The notes under the pieces: generated by a model
Told to the model about the DNA's origin: nothing
Databases searched by the model: none
Seen by the model: the letters and a program-made list of their open reading frames with translations, nothing else
Shown: positions 5,068 to 5,626 of the stretch, one piece after another
Position numbering within the stretch: position 1 is the first letter of the stretch
Layout of the letters: each line of letters opens with the position of its first letter
Assembly (NCBI GenBank): GCA_946545035.1
Contig: CAMNND010000072.1
Location: 1 to 5,626, forward strand
Reading direction: 5' to 3'
DNA length: 5,626 nt
DNA from: an uncultured Clostridium sp.
GTDB lineage: Bacteria; Bacillota; Clostridia; TANB77; CAG-508
Translations under genes and position numbers: made by a program

Positions 5068-5626
5068 CTATTTTCCTGAGCTCGTACCGCCACCAGAGCT
5101 ACGTCTACTATTTATACTGCTTTGTCTTGCAGATGTTCTGTATTCTTTATAACTAGAATTTTCGTTAGATGTTCTATATGTTCTATAATAATAGCTTCTA
5201 TGATGGCTATGATATGTAGAACCTGAGCTCTCAACATACTTTTTATCTGAGACCTGAACATACACTTTTCCATCTTCTATATATACATATGCAAACTCTC
5301 TTTTCGTCTCAAGACCAATTCCATCTTCCTCCGTAGATTCCTCTAAATCCTTCGTTTTTGTTATTCCCTCAGGAACAGCATTTATAATATCTTTTACCGT
5401 TTCATCGATTGTACTATATTTAGATAAATACACCCTTGCTTTTTTGTTATTTTCATTATTTGTAACAGATGTAATATACTCATATTTAGATGTATTTTTC
5501 TTTAAGTAGCTCTGAATTGAATTTTTTGAAAGTTCAAAAGGTAACAATGCCATAATTGGAACCATAAGAGCAAGTATAAAAACTATTATTGGTTTTACTA
5601 TATTCCCAGAAAAACTACTTACTGAC
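5068..5626 (-). CDS. DUF4247-like membrane-anchored or exported protein with Ser/Arg/Tyr/His-rich tail (5' end cut by window edge)
   Basis: The reading frame is open to the window edge (186 codons visible, no start seen). ATG 5565 is an unlikely start: it has no ribosome binding site and would cut through a hydrophobic segment that begins further upstream (IVKPIIVFILALM, then VPIMALLPFE), which looks like a membrane anchor or signal sequence without a lipobox Cys. With M1 at 5565, a folded part spans about 15-112, with VYLSKYSTIDETVKDI (45-60) and FAYVYIEDGKVYVQVSDKKYV (about 91-111). This layout resembles DUF4247 proteins of Bacillus and actinobacteria, which also sit beside DUF350 and spermidine-synthase genes. 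The tail (115-165) is rich in Ser, Arg, Tyr and His, carries two YRTSxxxSS repeats and ends GGGTSSGK. No catalytic motif is seen. Probably extracytoplasmic, with the tail perhaps binding or accepting something in the envelope (inference). The family assignment is by pattern only. Confidence 0.65.
   Translation of the reverse strand, partial: SVSSFSGNIVKPIIVFILALMVPIMALLPFELSKNSIQSYLKKNTSKYEYITSVTNNENNKKARVYLSKYSTIDETVKDIINAVPEGITKTKDLEESTEEDGIGLETKREFAYVYIEDGKVYVQVSDKKYVESSGSTYHSHHRSYYYRTYRTSNENSSYKEYRTSARQSSINSRRSSGGGTSSGK
5131..5179 (-). repeat. Imperfect in-frame repeat, 36-bp period, in the tail of the DUF4247-like gene
   Basis: AGATGTTCTGTAT (5131-5143) and AGATGTTCTATAT (5167-5179) on the top strand differ by one base and are exactly 36 bp apart. 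They encode two copies of YRTSxxxSS with a 12-residue period. This suggests growth of the low-complexity tail by short duplication. Confidence 0.6.

Noticed and set aside
5037..5093. 19-residue N-terminal extension of the first DUF350 protein (ATG 5093)
   Set aside because: The extension is charged, overlaps the upstream coding region, and lacks a ribosome binding site. The inner ATG has GAGAGG at proper spacing and gives a protein of the same length as its paralogue.

Overview
The window is strongly AT-rich (roughly 30% G+C by eye). It uses AGGAGG-type ribosome binding sites, a TTGACA/TATAAT promoter and short intergenic gaps, and its proteins are rich in Lys, Ile and Asn. This points to a low-GC Firmicute, most likely a Clostridia-class chromosome; I cannot name the species. 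All seven genes lie on the minus strand, so they are read from right to left. No tRNA, rRNA, CRISPR array, IS element or phage gene is visible. Two genes run off the edges: the rightmost has its start outside, and the leftmost lacks only its last few codons.

Region 1 (5626 down to 2010) looks like one operon of six genes with gaps of 1 to 32 nt. In order they are: a membrane-anchored protein resembling DUF4247, with a Ser/Arg/Tyr/His-rich tail; two tandem paralogous small DUF350 membrane proteins; a seven-TM protein fused to a spermidine synthase (aminopropyltransferase) domain; a compact pyruvoyl-dependent SpeD decarboxylase with all catalytic residues in register; and a ThiF/E1-like tRNA t6A dehydratase (TcdA). 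A 13-bp perfect hairpin with a T-run follows tcdA and probably ends the transcript. The operon promoter lies outside the window.

The first five genes form a little-characterised 'polyamine at the membrane' module. SpeD would make an aminopropyl donor (or, if neofunctionalised, a diamine). The membrane-tethered synthase would transfer the aminopropyl group, and the DUF350 and DUF4247-like proteins would be the membrane or cell-surface partners. The chemistry of the two enzymes is supported by motifs. The purpose of the module is inference.

Region 2 (1868 down to 1) is a P1B-2-type Zn2+/Cd2+/Pb2+ efflux ATPase without an N-terminal metal-binding domain. It has its own consensus promoter, which starts only a few bases after the tcdA terminator. 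Between its -10 box and ribosome binding site are a 9-bp direct repeat at 11-bp period and an 8-bp inverted repeat, which are good candidates for a metal-responsive operator. The only stretch without a gene (1869-2009, 141 bp) is fully occupied by this terminator, promoter and candidate operator.
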